A stretch of 64,000 nt of DNA from Notamacropus eugenii (GCF_028372415.1 NC_092877.1:211722116-211786115); one strand, 5' to 3'; counted from the stretch's first letter, positions 1-15,042 are shown. Translations and numbers: made by a program. The notes: generated by a model from the letters alone, not told the origin.

Positions 1-432
1 TACATGTACTGATGCAAAGTGAGTAAGCAGAATTAGGACAACATTGTACACAGTGATGGCAACATTGTGCGATGATCAACTATGAATGACTTAGCTCTTC
101 TCAGCAATACAGCGATCCAAGACAATTCCAAAGGATTTGTGGTGGGCAATGCTGTCTACGTTCAGAGACAGAACTGTGGAGTTCTGAGTGTAGATCAAAA
201 CATACTATTTTCACTTTTTAAATTTTTTTGTGTTTTTTTCTTCTGTCTTCTTTCCCAACGTGACTAATAATGGAAATATGTTTTGCATTATTACACATGC
301 ATAACCTATATCAAATTGCTTCTTTCTTGGGGAGAGAGATAACTTAAGACTCAAAATTTTAAAAAAGTTGATGTTAAGAATTGTCTTTACATGTAATTGG
401 AAAAAAAATAAAAAATTATTTAAAAAAATAAC
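1..432 (+). mobile_element. L1 3' end (ORF2 tail and 3' UTR)
   Basis: The beginning resembles the last codons of marsupial L1 ORF2 (ACTGATGCAAAGTGAG...), followed by the typical AATACAGCGATCCAAGACAA block, a T-rich segment, ATGGAAATATGTTTTGCAT and an A-rich end. Sense orientation, continuing from upstream of the window. Confidence 0.75.
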
Positions 433-1424
433 TTATGTAATTAGGAAGCCATTGAAGACTGTAGGCATACTTCAATTTGAAGGACTTGGTACTCTTGACC
501 GGTCCTGAAAAATATACCCCTTGTGCATGTGCCTGGTTCCCTTTTCAGTGGTCCGTAGATTATCAGGGTGGTATCCTGCAGGACCTAGAAGAATGCACTG
601 ATGGTCATTGGTGTACTTTCGTTGGCGTACCTCTGTTCCTAAGAATGAGAAGAAGGAACAAATGTTTCTAAGAGACTTTTTTGAGAGCAGTTGTACTGCT
701 TAGGAAAAAATGCCAAAGCTTTTAGAAGCTCTTTATATAGTTTTTTGTGTTTGTGTGTGTGTATTTTAGCAAAAAAAAGGTCTTTAGTGAAGCTAGCCTC
801 TTCCCTCAAATATATATGACCCAGAAGATGTGAAATAATCTCAGAAGGATTTGGTGAGTCAGTGTAACAGTAAACACCCTCACACACACAGGATGACAGG
901 TTTGTGGGTCTGCTTTTCTTAAACAAAAGCAATCTTCTTTAATTATGTTCACTAGTTCAGGGGAAAAGTCAGCACCCTGAACATAGGAGAAGATACAAGC
1001 AGAGAAATTAGCTTCAAGTCCAACACACAGGGCTTTGACTGCCTGAATCAAAGCAGTATTGCTAGACACCACTGGATTGAGAGAACCTTTACGTCTGAGC
1101 AGTTGGGGGATCTGAACGAGTGGCTACTCAGAGTCTCAGAGACCAGGGAATCACAAGGTCCTTCTCATAAGCAAGCCCCCTGCAGCAAAATACCAACTCA
1201 AAGGATATATGCACATGCTTCTCAGAGCCAGAAGGCATCACAACCCACGTGTCTCAGTGCCTGATCAACTTAGTGCCAGGAGGTGTGGAAGCCTTCGTAC
1301 TTGTAGTGAGCCTCCCCCTAAGCAAGTTTTTCCTTAGGCGAGTCCCTCCCAATGGGCTTCACATGAGGCCTGTTAATGGGTGGGGAAGGTCTTAGTTCCC
1401 ATTGACATTATGATCAGTGAATTT
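433..1424. other. Intronic sequence without named features
   Basis: I see no exon, pseudogene or recognisable repeat here. ORFs of under 100 codons on both strands have no family resemblance. Confidence 0.6.
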
Positions 1425-1745
1425 GTAGAATCTTATGGGAATCAGTTACCTTCAAATATTTGAAGGGCTGCCACATAGAGGAGCAATTAGACTTTATCTT
1501 GTATGGCTTTGCTATAGCACTAAAAACAGTGGGAGGAAGTTAGAGGGATGAAGAATTTTCTCAGGGTAGCCAAGGATTTCCAACAGTTAAATAAGTACAG
1601 AGTGCCATCTGTGGAATGGATAACAAAAAGATAATAACAAATGATTGGGATGTTGTAGAGGGGACTCGTATCTGGGGTAGGGGAGCAGTTGAACTAGAGA
1701 ATCGAATAAAGTTCATTCCAACTCATAAGATGATGGTTCTGTGTA
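1425..1745 (+). mobile_element. CR1/L3-like LINE fragment
   Basis: It contains 'caaatatttgaagggctg', 'tggaatgg' and a tail resembling the CR1/L3 end (GGATGTTGTAGAGGGGACTC, then 'ttccaactc'). The following 1746-2178 shows nothing further that I can name. Confidence 0.6.
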
Positions 1746-2178
1746 TAATAAATCAGAAAAATCCAAACCTTGTCTGTTTGGCTTTATAAAGCCTTCTTGT
1801 CAATGTGCCTAAACTTGTTGGAAGATGATTCTTAAGTTGTTGAATTTGTTGCCACTGTCCTCATTTGCAAAAATTGATAAGATATTAGCTATTATCCAGG
1901 TACTTAGCAGATGTTTCTAAATTGTGGGATAAGAAGCAGATAGGACGTTAATAAAATAGTTTGGACTGACTGGATTCTGAGTCCCTTTCAAGTCTAGGTC
2001 TGTGACTGTGTTATCTATATTAGTGTTAGGCTTACATTACTCTGTTAGCCCTGATTGAGCCAGAGGCGCTGCTTTGCTGATGCCTTCCTTTAGTTGTATC
2101 CGCTCCTCAGATTTCTCTTTTAGGATAGCTAGTTTTGTCAGGTTTCAAAAACATTTAACCTTCTTGTTTCTCTTCCAG

Positions 2179-2243
2179 GGCATTTGCATGCTAAAGGGAA
2201 AGAAAAAATGTCAAAATCGTTAAAAAACTACATTACAATTAAG
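2179..2243 (+). CDS. CARS2: CARS2 coding exon with KMSKS motif
   Basis: A 65-nt exon between a polypyrimidine acceptor (cttccag) and a GTAATA donor. It starts with two bases of a split glycine codon and reads GHLHAKGKEKMSKS followed by LKNYITIK. KMSKS (2205-2219) is the second class I synthetase signature; its loop closes over ATP during cysteine activation. The surrounding HLHAKGK and LKNYITIK blocks are typical of cysteinyl-tRNA synthetases and match CARS2 rather than a random ORF. This is the first CARS2 exon I can recognise in the window. Confidence 0.93.
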
Positions 2244-2649
2244 GTAATATACTATCAGACGTTACAAGATGAATGCATTCTTAAATTATACGCATGTATT
2301 AATATGCACAAAACTTTAGTTTATATATTCTATGTATTTAGTTTATATGTCTTATAGTAATATACTATCAAACTTTGCAGAATGAGTGACATTCTAGAAT
2401 GTGTGTGCATTGTATGCCATGTAACTGATTCTTTGGCTTCCAAAAAGCTCTTTCATGGCTCTAAACGTGGCTTTCCATCTCACTTGTGTTACTTTTCTTT
2501 GTCTTAGAAGCACATAATAACTTTGCCCTTTTTATCCTGCAGCATTTGCTTTGCTTCATATTAATCTATAGACTCTTTCCTTTGTCCCCCCATGCTCTTT
2601 ATTTTATATCTTTCTTTATACTGCCATTTCTTACCTTTTTTTGACCGAG

Positions 2650-2860
2650 TCTAGTGATTCATAGGGTTAGGTAACTGCTAATGAGGAAGCTCTCTACCCA
2701 AACTACTGCACACCTCTCCTGTGGCTGATATCTTAGCAAATGGCTTGGGGCACTGAGAGGATCAGTGATTGGTCCATGATCACAAAGCTCGAAAAGATGT
2801 CTTTTAAATCCTACTTGCAAAGTGCCTAGCCCTCTCTCTCTCTGAAAAGAATCCGTATGT
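2650..2860 (-). repeat. Decayed MIR-like SINE
   Basis: Weak antisense SINE order: 'ggcactgagagg', 'gatcacaaagctcg' and 'tttaaatcctacttgc'. Confidence 0.4.
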
Positions 2861-3639
2861 CCTTTAGCCATTCTGTCTCTTCCCAGAGGTAGTTTGCTCT
2901 TCCACTGACTGTATCATGTCTTTTGGTGAACTCTGCAGTTGGTTGGCTCTTTTACTTGCCTGACAAATTTTATAATGCTTACATACATGTATCATGCTAT
3001 GTAATGGTGAGTCAAATGGAGAAAGTACGAGCAAGAGTCAAAAACGTATATGATTGAATAAAATGTTTTTTGATGGTTTAACAGATGTAAGAACCAAATA
3101 AATATAATTGCAAATTGGGAAACAGGTATGGATGGAAAATAACCAGATTCTAGGCATTTCCCCCATCTCCTCAATATAAATCCTGTTAAAAGCAAAACCC
3201 TAGAAATATTTTTAGCTTATTAGGAGTTCAGTAAATATTTATTGATTTAAAATGAAGGAATCAATTTTCGGTTATTTGTTAGAATTAAGTTATCTTTACT
3301 CATTTTAAATATTTAACATCTTCAGAGGAAATTTAGCAAATGTTTTAAATTCTTTCCATAAAAACTGCTGGTTTACCTATACTAAGTGATTTCAGAGAAG
3401 CACCATAGAATGTCCTTCTTCTAAAATCTAATTTTAAAAACTCTCTTTGGTGTGGAAGTGACCCCCATTTCTTGAAGGCCACTAGGGAGCAAGTTGGGCA
3501 TGAGGGGAACAGCGTCTCATGAAATTCATCAGGATTGTGCTCTTGTGTTGGTGAAAGTAGTTCTGCAGTGATGAAATCATGTCCTTTAATCTATGAAAAT
3601 AAACATGGAATAGCCAAGTTGCAGGTTAATCAAAGGGTC

Positions 3640-3800
3640 ACAGCTTGAAAGCTGAGAAGGACCTAGACACCATCCGTCATAACTCCTTGTAAGATAAGAA
3701 AACAAGACTGAGTGTCCAGAGAAGTCAAGGAACACTTTCCCAAAAACTCATCTAGTCAGTAGTATAACGGGAGACAAAAGTAGGCTCTTTCTCTTCAGTG
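3640..3800 (-). repeat. MIR-like SINE, antisense
   Basis: It has 'gaaggacctagacaccatcc', then a decayed 'gaaaacaagactgag' and 'aagtcaaggaacactttccc' series. Confidence 0.5.
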
Positions 3801-5434
3801 GAATGTACAAATAACCTGTCTCTTTAACTCGTTCTCCATCTTTAACTTACAAACGTCTTTATCTTTCTGTAACTGAAACACATGGTTCATATTGTTTCAA
3901 AAGGGCTCATTGTTGTCTCTTTGTCTGCCACATAGTGCATACTAGTCATGCTCCCTAACCTTTCCTTTAGTCTCGGCTCTGTGTAATCACCCATGTTGGA
4001 ACATGCCCCCCAGCCCCCTTAATTGTGAGAAAATTTTAAGAGTAAAATTACCATATAGCTCTATAGTGTTCAGATACCTGTGGTGTCATGGAGTCCTATG
4101 TTTTAATATCTGTGATTTGCTTTGACATATTGCGATATGGTTCAAGAAAAATTAGAGAAACTGAGCTATATTTTTTTTTTAAAGGCATAAGATGTATTGA
4201 GTTACATCAGATTTTTCATGTGTTTAGACAAATTCTTCATTTTAGGTTTAGAAGCTCGGTCTCTTGAAGTATTTATGATATCATTCAGGAAGTCATATAA
4301 AAAGGTGATGACCCACCACCTTGAGAACAAGGGATTACAGAAATTGAGGGGCCAAGTACAGCTAGTACCCATGGAATGTTCAGAAACCTACAGTGAAGAC
4401 TTGAGTGAGTGAGGTGGAAGATTTATGGGAGGACATAGACAGGAAGTCTAGGCAGAGAAGGCCTAAAGGGCCTGATGATGACCAACATCATTTGGAGAGA
4501 AGGCTCGTAGTAATGACATCAGAGATCCTTTGAAGAATTGTATCAGGGCCTAAGTGTACTGAATAGTAAACAGCCTGAAAGACCGAGTTTACAGAGAAGG
4601 TATTAGTCTAGTAATGAAGAAGAGTTATGTTATTTTGAAGAATTCGGTAGGTCAGAATGCACATCAAAGTTTGTGTCCGTCCTTATGCATGTAGATATCA
4701 ATGCTTTATTCATCTATTGGTTTTTAAAATGTGTTAAAGAATCATGTAGGCTTGAGTGGGAAATAGGAAGCAGTTTCTATAAGAAATTTTCTAAGTTTCT
4801 ATAGAATTTTCTGTAGAAACTTAATTTTGCTGCTTTGTTCTTACCCTCTCAGAATATGATCATATTCCTTCTTTCACTTGTGGTCAGAGTTCTTCTTATA
4901 GTCTTAGATATTCTCCTCTATCCTCAATCTATCACTTGATTTGAAGGATTGGAGAGAGGAAAAGAATAAGGAACAAAAGGCAGAGGAAGGTCAGAGGAAA
5001 GGAAGTGGACGTTGGAGGAATGTTTAGAGTTATAGAGATTTTCTGAGTAAAGTAATAAACCTTCCATTAAAAAAAAAATTAGCATCTCTTTGTCTTTCTT
5101 CTCCCTCAAATCTCCTCCTTCTTCCCCAATTACAGATTAAGATTGAATCCAATCAGATATTCCTAAGTATCCATTTAGAATGTGGCCACCTTTGTTGTCA
5201 TTATAAAACAGTAGTTCTCCCATTTACATAGTTTAGACCAGCTGATATATTATTCCATCCATGGAACACAAAGGATATAACTGGAAATGTCCTGGCTTTA
5301 GGAGGCACCTTTGGATATCTGGTTCATCTCCTTCATTTTACTATTGAATAAATTGAGATCTATGTGAGCTATGTATATGTATATATATATAATACGTATA
5401 TATTTTGTATGTACGTAGTTGTTGCCATATTTTC

Positions 5435-5565
5435 TTCCCTGTTAGACTGGTGTTTCTTGATGACAGACTGGGGTTTTTTGTGGTTACTTTTTTGTATCTC
5501 CAGCAGTTAGTACAGTGGCTTGTACTTCATAAGTGCTTAATCCATGCATATTGACTGAATTGATG
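5435..5565 (+). mobile_element. L2/MIR-type 3' end
   Basis: It has the blocks 'ttgtatctccagcagttagt', 'acagtggcttgtacttcata' and 'agtgcttaat...ttgactgaattga'. Confidence 0.6.
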
Positions 5566-6334
5566 GTGACAGAACTAGGACTGTAATTCAAGCCCACTGA
5601 TTTCTGCTCCCACATCTTTTTTTCACTATGCCACATTGCGTGTGTGTGACATTACAAACATGATTTCTCTCTATCCTGAGGAAATTTTCAATTGTAGGTC
5701 TTCCGGTGATTATTTCTTCATTTTTTTCCCTCTTCCATTCTCCCAAATCCTTTTATGTCTGAAATGTATAGCAGAGAAGAGACATTTAGCTAGGAATGAG
5801 GTTGGCCACTAATATACTTTATAATTTGGGCAACAGTCATGTAGCCACAAATCTGTTGGCTCAAAGGCTAAGATGATTGAGCCAGTATAATTAAGCATTT
5901 ACTTTTAGACCTGTATACTTAGAAGAGAAAATTAAAGCAAGGTAACAGATAATGCAAAGTGCATCCTAATAGTTGTCTGCTTTTGCAGTGGAGAGTGAAC
6001 TTTCTCTTGACCCCTTCTCTTACTCTTCATTGTTTTAAAGAAACGTGTGTCAAGCTAGACAGAAGCAAGTAATTTAATTTGTTTTAATAGTAGTTTTGGC
6101 ATTGTGTAGGGACCTAGCAGGTAGGAGGAACTAGAGAGGGAGATATAGTTATAAACTTCTCAGGGAGAACGGGGTACGGGTAGATTGCATGAGAACTTCA
6201 TTTTTAGAAGGAAGACTTTGAATGTTTCAGAACCTGAGGGAAGAACTTTGGAGGATAGCAGCACTTCTTTCTACCATCTAATACCAACAGAGGAAAGGAG
6301 ATCAATATGTTCCTTCATGCATTAGGGAATGGTA

Positions 6335-6512
6335 GATAAGCAGCATCGTTTAGCGGATAGTTAGCCTTGGAGTTAGGAAGACCTTAGGTTCAGTCTTGCT
6401 TCTGACATATAGCTGCGTGGACCTGGGTAAATCACTTATGTTCTCAGAATCCTAGGTAACTGTGCAGAACTGTAAGTTCCTGGGTAGGAACTGGTATTTA
6501 CTTTCTCCTTTG
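6335..6512 (+). repeat. tRNA-derived SINE, sense
   Basis: It has a tRNA-like head ('gtttagcggatagttagcct') and 'ggttcagtcttgcttctgac', then 'ctgggtaaatcacttatgtt'. Confidence 0.55.
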
Positions 6513-6592
6513 TAACTAGGTTTGATGCAGTAAACAGAGCCCTCTTACTCTTTCATTCTACACCTGAAATACTAGTTTGAGGGAGTGAGGTG

Positions 6593-6615
6593 TGTGTATG
6601 TGTGTGTGTGTGTGC
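6593..6615. repeat. (TG)n microsatellite, short
   Basis: About eleven TG units with one TA interruption. Confidence 0.85.
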
Positions 6616-6624
6616 GTGCACTGA

Positions 6625-6790
6625 ATATTGAAGTGTGAGATGAATGCACAGAGAAGCCTTCATTAAGTGTTTACTCTGAGCAGAGCCACGTGCAAAACAC
6701 TAGGGATGCACATAGAAAAGCAAGGTAATCTCCTATTCTCAAGGGGCTATCATTTTAGTGGAGGACACAGCACCTACAGGGGTTGGAAAA
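6625..6790 (-). repeat. MIR-like repeat, antisense
   Basis: It has 'cattaagtgtttactctgag', 'aaaacactagggatgcacat' and 'ctcaaggggctatcatttta'. Confidence 0.45.
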
Positions 6791-7599
6791 GACCAAGAGG
6801 TCCTCAGGGTACAGCAGCAGAGCTGATGCAGTACATCTTCTTTCATATTCTCTCCACTGACAAAGCCCCCGATTTTTCTGGAGATCACCCAGGCTTCTGG
6901 TGGTGAAGGTCTTTTCTGCGTCTGCAGGAGTGGTGGCTTGTAAGCACCTTCAGAAGCCCTTGCTGGGCTGGGCTTCTTGTCCACAGACTGTGAGGGCAGG
7001 GCTGTGGCTAGAGCAAGGTCTCTTTGGAGTCTTGAGGCAAGTTGTGCTCTTTTTTTCCCTTTTGTAAAAGAATTCCATATCTGATCTCCTAACGTAATCC
7101 CAGAGTAATTGTGGATTCTTCTAAACCGGTTTCCACATGCAGAGATTTTGTCAAACTTAAATTCTGTATAAAGAGTGCAATAGTTACCTCATCTTTTCCT
7201 CTGTGCTTCCCTGTTGTTGGAGAAAGTTTTATTCTTTCTCCTACAGGCCAGGGTTTTATAAATTGCACACCGACTGCCGTTTAAACTCTGTAAGAGAATA
7301 TTGCTTCTTTAAACTAGAGACCTGCCTTAACTGTAGTGTACTTCAGGATATTCACTAGAGGGGTCTCAGTGTCACCCCAAACTCAGGTTGGTCCTTGAGA
7401 TCACAGTCTGTCTTCATTCTCCTGCTTGAAACTGCTGAACGTAGTGCATCTGTTTACTCCAGAGGGCAAGGTGTTTCCTTAGACTGGCCTTCTCTAGGGT
7501 TGAGATTAGTCATTGCAGTTGCTAAGTGTTGAGCTTCATTTTTGTGTTTTTTTCATTTCTGTTATTGTAGTCCTTATGTATTTTGCTTTCTTGATTCTG

Positions 7600-7930
7600 T
7601 TTATTTAACTTCATAACACTTCCGCTAAGTCTTCCTAAATTCCTTGTTTCTTCTGACACAGTAATGCTTTGTTACGTATTTCCATCATGTTTTGTCTGCC
7701 ATTCTATCAATGGGTAGACATTTTTTTCCCAGGTTTTTGCTACAACATGAAGTTTTGTGTTTTCTATTTGAGCCTTTTTTGGTCTTTGACCACGTTTGAA
7801 GTGTGTATTTAGCAGTGGGAGCTATGGGTTAGAGGGTGTGAAGTAATAGTTTAGTACCTTTTTTTATGTAATTATAAATTGTTTTCCATATCAATTCATG
7901 ATTCCACCAACAGTGTTATTAGTGTGTTGG
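7600..7930 (-). mobile_element. Very old antisense L1 fragment
   Basis: Weak landmarks such as 'ccatatcaattcatgattcc', 'ccaacagtgttatt' and 'tttggtctttgaccac' follow the antisense L1 order with much decay. Confidence 0.45.
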
Positions 7931-8084
7931 TAAAATTTAAAGAGGGAGTAATTGATCAGAAAAGGGCGTTTATGCTGCTTAGGGTTTGGGCAAGAACATC
8001 TCCACAAAGCTGTCTTGATGTGAGTTAATATACATTTGTGGTGATAATAATATTAATAATAACTTACAATTACATACTGACTTC

Positions 8085-8325
8085 AGCTTTACAAAATACT
8101 TATATGTGTCATGTCATTTGGTTCTCACAACAACTCTGTGAGGTAAGTGCCATCATTATAATACATGTTTTATAGATGAAGATTTTGAATCTTAGACAGG
8201 TAAGTGACTTTTGCCCAGGGTGATACAGTAATAAGTATGTTTAAGGTAGAATTCAAACTCAGATCTTAACTGCCAATTCAAGAACTCTATCTACTATGCC
8301 ACACAATCGCTGAGTTAATATAAAT
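8085..8325 (-). repeat. MIR-type SINE, antisense
   Basis: It has 'ggttctcacaacaactctgt', 'tttatagatgaagattttga' and 'attcaaactcagatcttaac', ending in 'ctactatgccac'. Confidence 0.7.
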
Positions 8326-8378
8326 ATTACTTTTAGAAGAAAATTATAATAAATGTACTTCATTTAAAAAATTTTTAG

Positions 8379-8445
8379 GACTTTCTAAAGAAGTTTTCTC
8401 CAGATGTTTTCCGGATGTTCTGCATGCTTAGCAGTTATAGGTCAG
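8379..8445 (+). CDS. CARS2: CARS2 coding exon (DFLKKFSPDVFR)
   Basis: A 67-nt exon, acceptor tttttag, donor GTAAGA. It starts in phase 0 directly after the preceding exon's lysine codon and ends with the first base of an alanine codon (G|CA). It reads DFLKKFSPDVFRMFCMLSSY then RS. The DFL...SPDVFR...SSYRS block follows the KMSKS region in CARS2 and forms part of the stem-contact helices after the catalytic domain. Confidence 0.92.
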
Positions 8446-11119
8446 GTAAGAAAACCATTTATCCTCAGTATTTCGTTTTCTATCTTACTCTCTTTTAGAA
8501 CTTCATTTTAAAATTATGTCATCGACTTTTAGCTCAGATTTCAGAATGCATTGGAGAACTGCAAAACAAATTGTTATATGAGACCCAGGGGTTAGGGTTG
8601 GCATGAATGTACCTGACTAGGAGAATCAAGGGAGAATTCAGGAAGGAGATGAAAGATGGCTGTAAAGAATAAGCAAAAATATAACAGGAGAAGGACCGTG
8701 TTCCAGGCATAGAGCAGAAGGGCTTGGAGATAAGAGAGCACAGCAATCTTCCTTTGGAAGTCAGCTGGTTTAGACAGACAAGAGAAGCTAGGAGTGCAGG
8801 TTCCAATGGTGCAGCATAGGTGTGGAATGCTGGACAGTTTATCATGAAATAATGATCATGTGGGGGGAGGGGAACCTTCTCTTTTTTTAAAGCATAAATG
8901 AGATGCAGCCTCTGAATTGGAGGCATTGCTTTGAATGAATAACAGCATTTGCCTCTATATTTCAGCGCAGACCTTCCATTCAGCAGCTGTGTAAATGTCT
9001 GCTGCTTGTGCTTCTAGACCTTCATAAGAACAGCAGCTTTTTTGGCAGTGTACAGTCAACTCTTAATTTTCCCTTCTCCAGGTTTTACATATGTGTGTAT
9101 GTACACATCCCACTCAGCTACTTGTTTTATGGTTTCGTGGGAGCTTTCCCTAGGTACCTGTGCAAGATATCTATAATACAAACAGGTTTTTCCATTTTAA
9201 GTCCATGAGAAAAAAAAAGATTCAACTTTGTATTTATTTGGCAGTTGGGCTGGTTTTCACTTTATTCCTTGTGATTATCAAAGTAAAGGTATGTTAATAT
9301 TTTCAGAGAAATTAAAGGTAGAAGTTGCTCTGAGTGGAATAAGCAACTTAAAATATAGAGGTGTAAGCACTTGAAGGTTTTTTGCCTCACCCCTTAAAAT
9401 AAAAGCAGTATTTAAGGAAGGTGCATGTTTATGTAGAGGTGGAACACTTTGGCTGCTAAAGTCCCAAATGTTTATTAAAATTAACAGTTTTAAAGTTTAA
9501 GCATTATGCTAAAGAAAATTAAAACAGTTGACATAGGTAATGATTCTTCATGCCCAACCTTTCTTATGAAAGAGATTCTTTGCTCAAAACTTTTGCCTTT
9601 TACCTCCTGTCAAGTCCCAAGACTCCTTAAGAGAAGGAAGCAGCTTACCTAAATGAATGAATTACATCTTAGTGAAGAAAGAAATGGTTTTTTCATCCTA
9701 CACAAAATTGGAGGTGAGAATGTGTCCCTTGACAGAACGTAGTCTGGTTCATGCTGGTGGTATTGCTGTTAGATGTCAGAGTACATGGAGTGCATCCTAC
9801 ATTAATTTTAAAAAGAAAAGAAAGAAGAATTAATGAAGTCCTCCCACCAGAGAGCCCTTCTCAATTTTAAAGAATGAGAGAAGGGAGATAGTAGAGGCAA
9901 ATTATTTGGTTTATCTATGTCAGTGTGGAACTCTTTTGTGAGCTTTGTTGTGTAAGCAGTTTGGTTTCAAAACTGACAGTAGTTTCAGAAATTCTGATTA
10001 TTGTGGAACTTATGAATTTTAGTTTATTTACTAGTGAAGAATTACCAGATGCTTTGAACTGCTGCTAAATGCCATATAAAAACAATAGTAGAATCTCATG
10101 AATGCAAGTCTGTTGCTTTCTGTAAAGTAGAGGAACTCTGAATGGAAAACCACAAAAGATAAGAATGATGACCATAGGGGAGTTGTGCATGGATCTCTGC
10201 TACACTAATTAGTCTGTATGTCACAGATCTATCAGTTTAAAACAGGGTAAAAGTGTTCACCATTATTAACCACATTATTGTTTGTGACTTCACACGTATT
10301 CACATCCTCAGGGGGAGAATGATTAGTGGATAGAGCAAAAAAGTCAGGATAAAGTCCTTACAATTCCCGTCTGCCATGGTTCTGCTCAGTGCATAGAGCA
10401 GCTGCTTTGGCTTCAGTTTCCTTATCTCTAAAAAGGAATTTTTGTGGAAGTTGTTTCTTTACTTAGAAGTGCAGGGCATTGATCAGTCTTCTGGTCCTTC
10501 AAACTTAGAGGGGGGATAAAGCAGAAATAGAAAGTAAATATATGTGAAGTGCTCTCAGTAACTTTAGAGGCAATTTCTATTATTAGGAGGATTTTCTATC
10601 TTGTGTGCACATTTTAAATCTTGGAAATGAATAAATTCAAAAAGCTGCTGAACATTTGAGTAATAATGCCTTTCCCTCAGGCCAGGTTCAGAGAAGTCTA
10701 CTCATCATATTTTCTCCTCCACCACTAATCCAAAGGTCAATAGCAACTTTCAACCTGACTTCCATTGGCTTTCAGGGTTCTTTGACATGGAAGACAGTGA
10801 ATGATGGTTAGTACTGGAGCTGGTGTGTTTTTTTAAAAACAAAACAAAACTAAAGCCTGTTTCACCATCCTCTAATAAAAATCTGTGATGATAGCTATCA
10901 CTTTAGTCGTTCTGCATTTTCAAGGTTAGCCCTGTGGAGACTGAACATTTCTTTCTAATTGTTGTGACAGTCGTTAGGGTAGTTACTACCACATGAGTGG
11001 CTTTGGCAGCCAATTACACAGGATTTTCATAGGCACAGATTATCAAGCACATGATCTAGCCCAAGGAAGCTTTTATACAAAAACAGCCAATCTTTTATTA
11101 AAGTAAAATCACAAACATT

Positions 11120-11262
11120 AATTTCTGGAAACCTTAGACATAATCTAGGCCTATTCCTTAATTTCACAAATGAGGAAACAGAAGTCTCGGGAAATTAAAT
11201 GATTTGTCCAGCTCACAGCCAGCTAGTGACGGGACAAGGATCCGGATCTCATGACTCCCCTT
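11120..11262 (-). repeat. MIR-type SINE fragment, antisense
   Basis: It has 'caaatgaggaaacagaagtc' and 'ttgtccagctcacagccagc'. Confidence 0.6.
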
Positions 11263-11820
11263 GAAGAGGGAAATTGAATTTCCTTCACAGGGTTTGTCTG
11301 TACTCTTGCCTCACTTGTTTTTCCTCATTGTCTTGCGTCCTCTTTTCTCTCCCAACCTCCAGACTAATACGAAAAATAGGAGAAAGAACATGGAGTTATA
11401 TACTTCATTTTCACCTTCCATGTTTCCCTGCAATTGTCTTTGCTTAATCAGAAAGAGGTTACTCTAGCAATTAGCTTCTGTGCCCTTCTTCTTCCCTTTC
11501 CTTTAAGAAATGTTCCATGTTAGTTTTGTAGCCTTACTGTTACTGATGTGAGCTATCCCCTTCCTAAGGGGACCAGAGATCTTGTTGTCTCAGAACATTT
11601 AAAAACACAGTTGAGAATAAAACAACTATTCCACTTCAAAACAATGTTAGAGGAGTTTTCTCTGGATCTTATTTGCTCCTTGAGAGGGAAGCAAGGCGCA
11701 TCAGAATCCTTAATGAACAGTAATCAGGCCTTTTACTTAAACATATCATTGGATTGATTACAGTCCTTCAAGGTCTTGTTACATATTCAGTTTTCCTTAG
11801 GTTATAGGGAGATGCTTTTT

Positions 11821-12553
11821 TAAAAAATGTTTTATTTTTATTTTTTTCCAGATTTGTTTTTTTGTTTTCCATTTTCAACAATCACTTCCATAAGTCTTAA
11901 ATTTCCTTCCCTCCCCAAGATAGCATGCAATCTTATATGGACTCTACACATGCATTCTTATTAAACACATTTTCATATTAATCATGTTGCATATAAGAAT
12001 TAAAACGAATGGGAGAAAGCATGAGTAAAACTAAATAAAACCAAACATAACAAAAGAGAAAATATTCTGCTTCATTCTGTGTTCTAATTCCACAGTTCTT
12101 TCTCTGGATGTGGAAGGCATTTTACATCAAGTCCTTTAGAAATATTTTAGGTCCTTGCATCACTGTGAAGGGCTAATTCTATCAAAAATAGTCCTCAAAT
12201 GCTGTGGCTATTACTGTGTATAATGTTCTCCTGCTGACTTCACTCAGCATCAGTTCATATAAGGCCTTCCAGGCCTCTCTGAAGTCTTTCTGTTCATCAT
12301 TTCTTATAGCACAATAGTATTCCATTACATTCATATACCACAACTTGTTCAGCCATTCCCCAAATGATGGGCATCTTCTAGATTTCCAGTTCTTGGCCAT
12401 CACAAAAAGAGCTGCTATAAATATTTTTGTACATGTGGGTCCTTTTCCCATTTTTATAATCTCTTTGGGATACAGCCCTAGAAGTGTGGTATTGGTGGGT
12501 CAAAGGGTATGCACATTTTTTATAGCCCTTTGGGCATAATTCCAAATTGCTTT
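11821..12553 (-). mobile_element. L1 3' fragment with 16-bp target-site duplication
   Basis: An antisense 5'-truncated L1. The duplication TAGGGAGATGCTTTTT is identical at 11805-11820 and 12554-12569. The - strand encodes the end of ORF2 ([16 protein letters not shown]..., [17 protein letters not shown]) with a nearly open 89-codon stretch (12451-12182), then 3' UTR, ending as a T-rich run at the left. Confidence 0.92.
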
Positions 12554-13237
12554 TAGGGAGATGCTTTTTAAGCTCAGTTTAGGATCTAGTACTGGGAGTG
12601 ATAGCTGAACTCTAGTGCCAGGATCAGTGCACCCCCAGACAATTCCTATCCTACTTGTAGAGGCTTTCAGGATAGAAGGCATTGTATTGATAGTTTTACC
12701 CTTCCTAGTATTTTATTAATTTTTTTTTCTTGGTCATCCAAAAGTTGCCTTTAATAAAGCAGTAGTAGAAAATGAGAAGAGTGAGGAAAACTAGTGTAGG
12801 AAAGAATAATGTTAAGAAGAGACTTCTGTGACAAAGGAGGCCTTTGATGTGACAGTCTCTGCTACAGCTAAGATATTTTAGGACATACACATTTCAGGCT
12901 TTAAGAAGCTTTTAAAGTAAGCCATAGAAATAAAAACCCAGACTGCTCTGTTTGATCAAATACCCTACTGCCTTGTCCCTCAAACATATGTACTTAAAAC
13001 AACAGATGATCATTTTGCAGGACTTATCTAGTCTAATTTCTTTGCCTTTGTAAGGAGTTTTTGATAAAGCTTAGAGAAAGAATGGAGGATTTTTGGGGCA
13101 GATGTTTTTGATGTTCAAGGAAATAGTAGAAAAATCATTTTAGTAGTAACCTGCGTAGAAGAAAAAACTAGGCTTCTCTTGTGCCAAGCTCCTTACGTTT
13201 CTGGTCTTTGGAGCTGCTGAACTTAGCACTTCCCTGA

Positions 13238-15042
<1,805 letters not shown>

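Larger units (their letters stand above)
2244..8378 (+). other. CARS2: CARS2 intron, mostly unassigned sequence
   Basis: A GT-AG intron of about 6.1 kb. I recognise decayed SINEs (2650-2860, 3640-3800, 6335-6512, 6625-6790, 8085-8325), an L2-type 3' end (5435-5565), a short TG repeat (6593-6615) and an old antisense L1 piece (7600-7930). In 2861-3639, 3801-5434, 5566-6334 and 6791-7599 I see no gene and no repeat family that I can name. Confidence 0.8.

Noticed and set aside
1080..1120. Possible upstream CARS2 exon reading EQLGDLNEW, reminiscent of EQWGNYF
   Set aside because: The match is short, has no matching splice sites or flanking residues, and is probably chance.
8534..8926. A 130-codon ORF on the - strand
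   Set aside because: No family resemblance, no splice or promoter context, and parts look like a dispersed repeat; probably chance.
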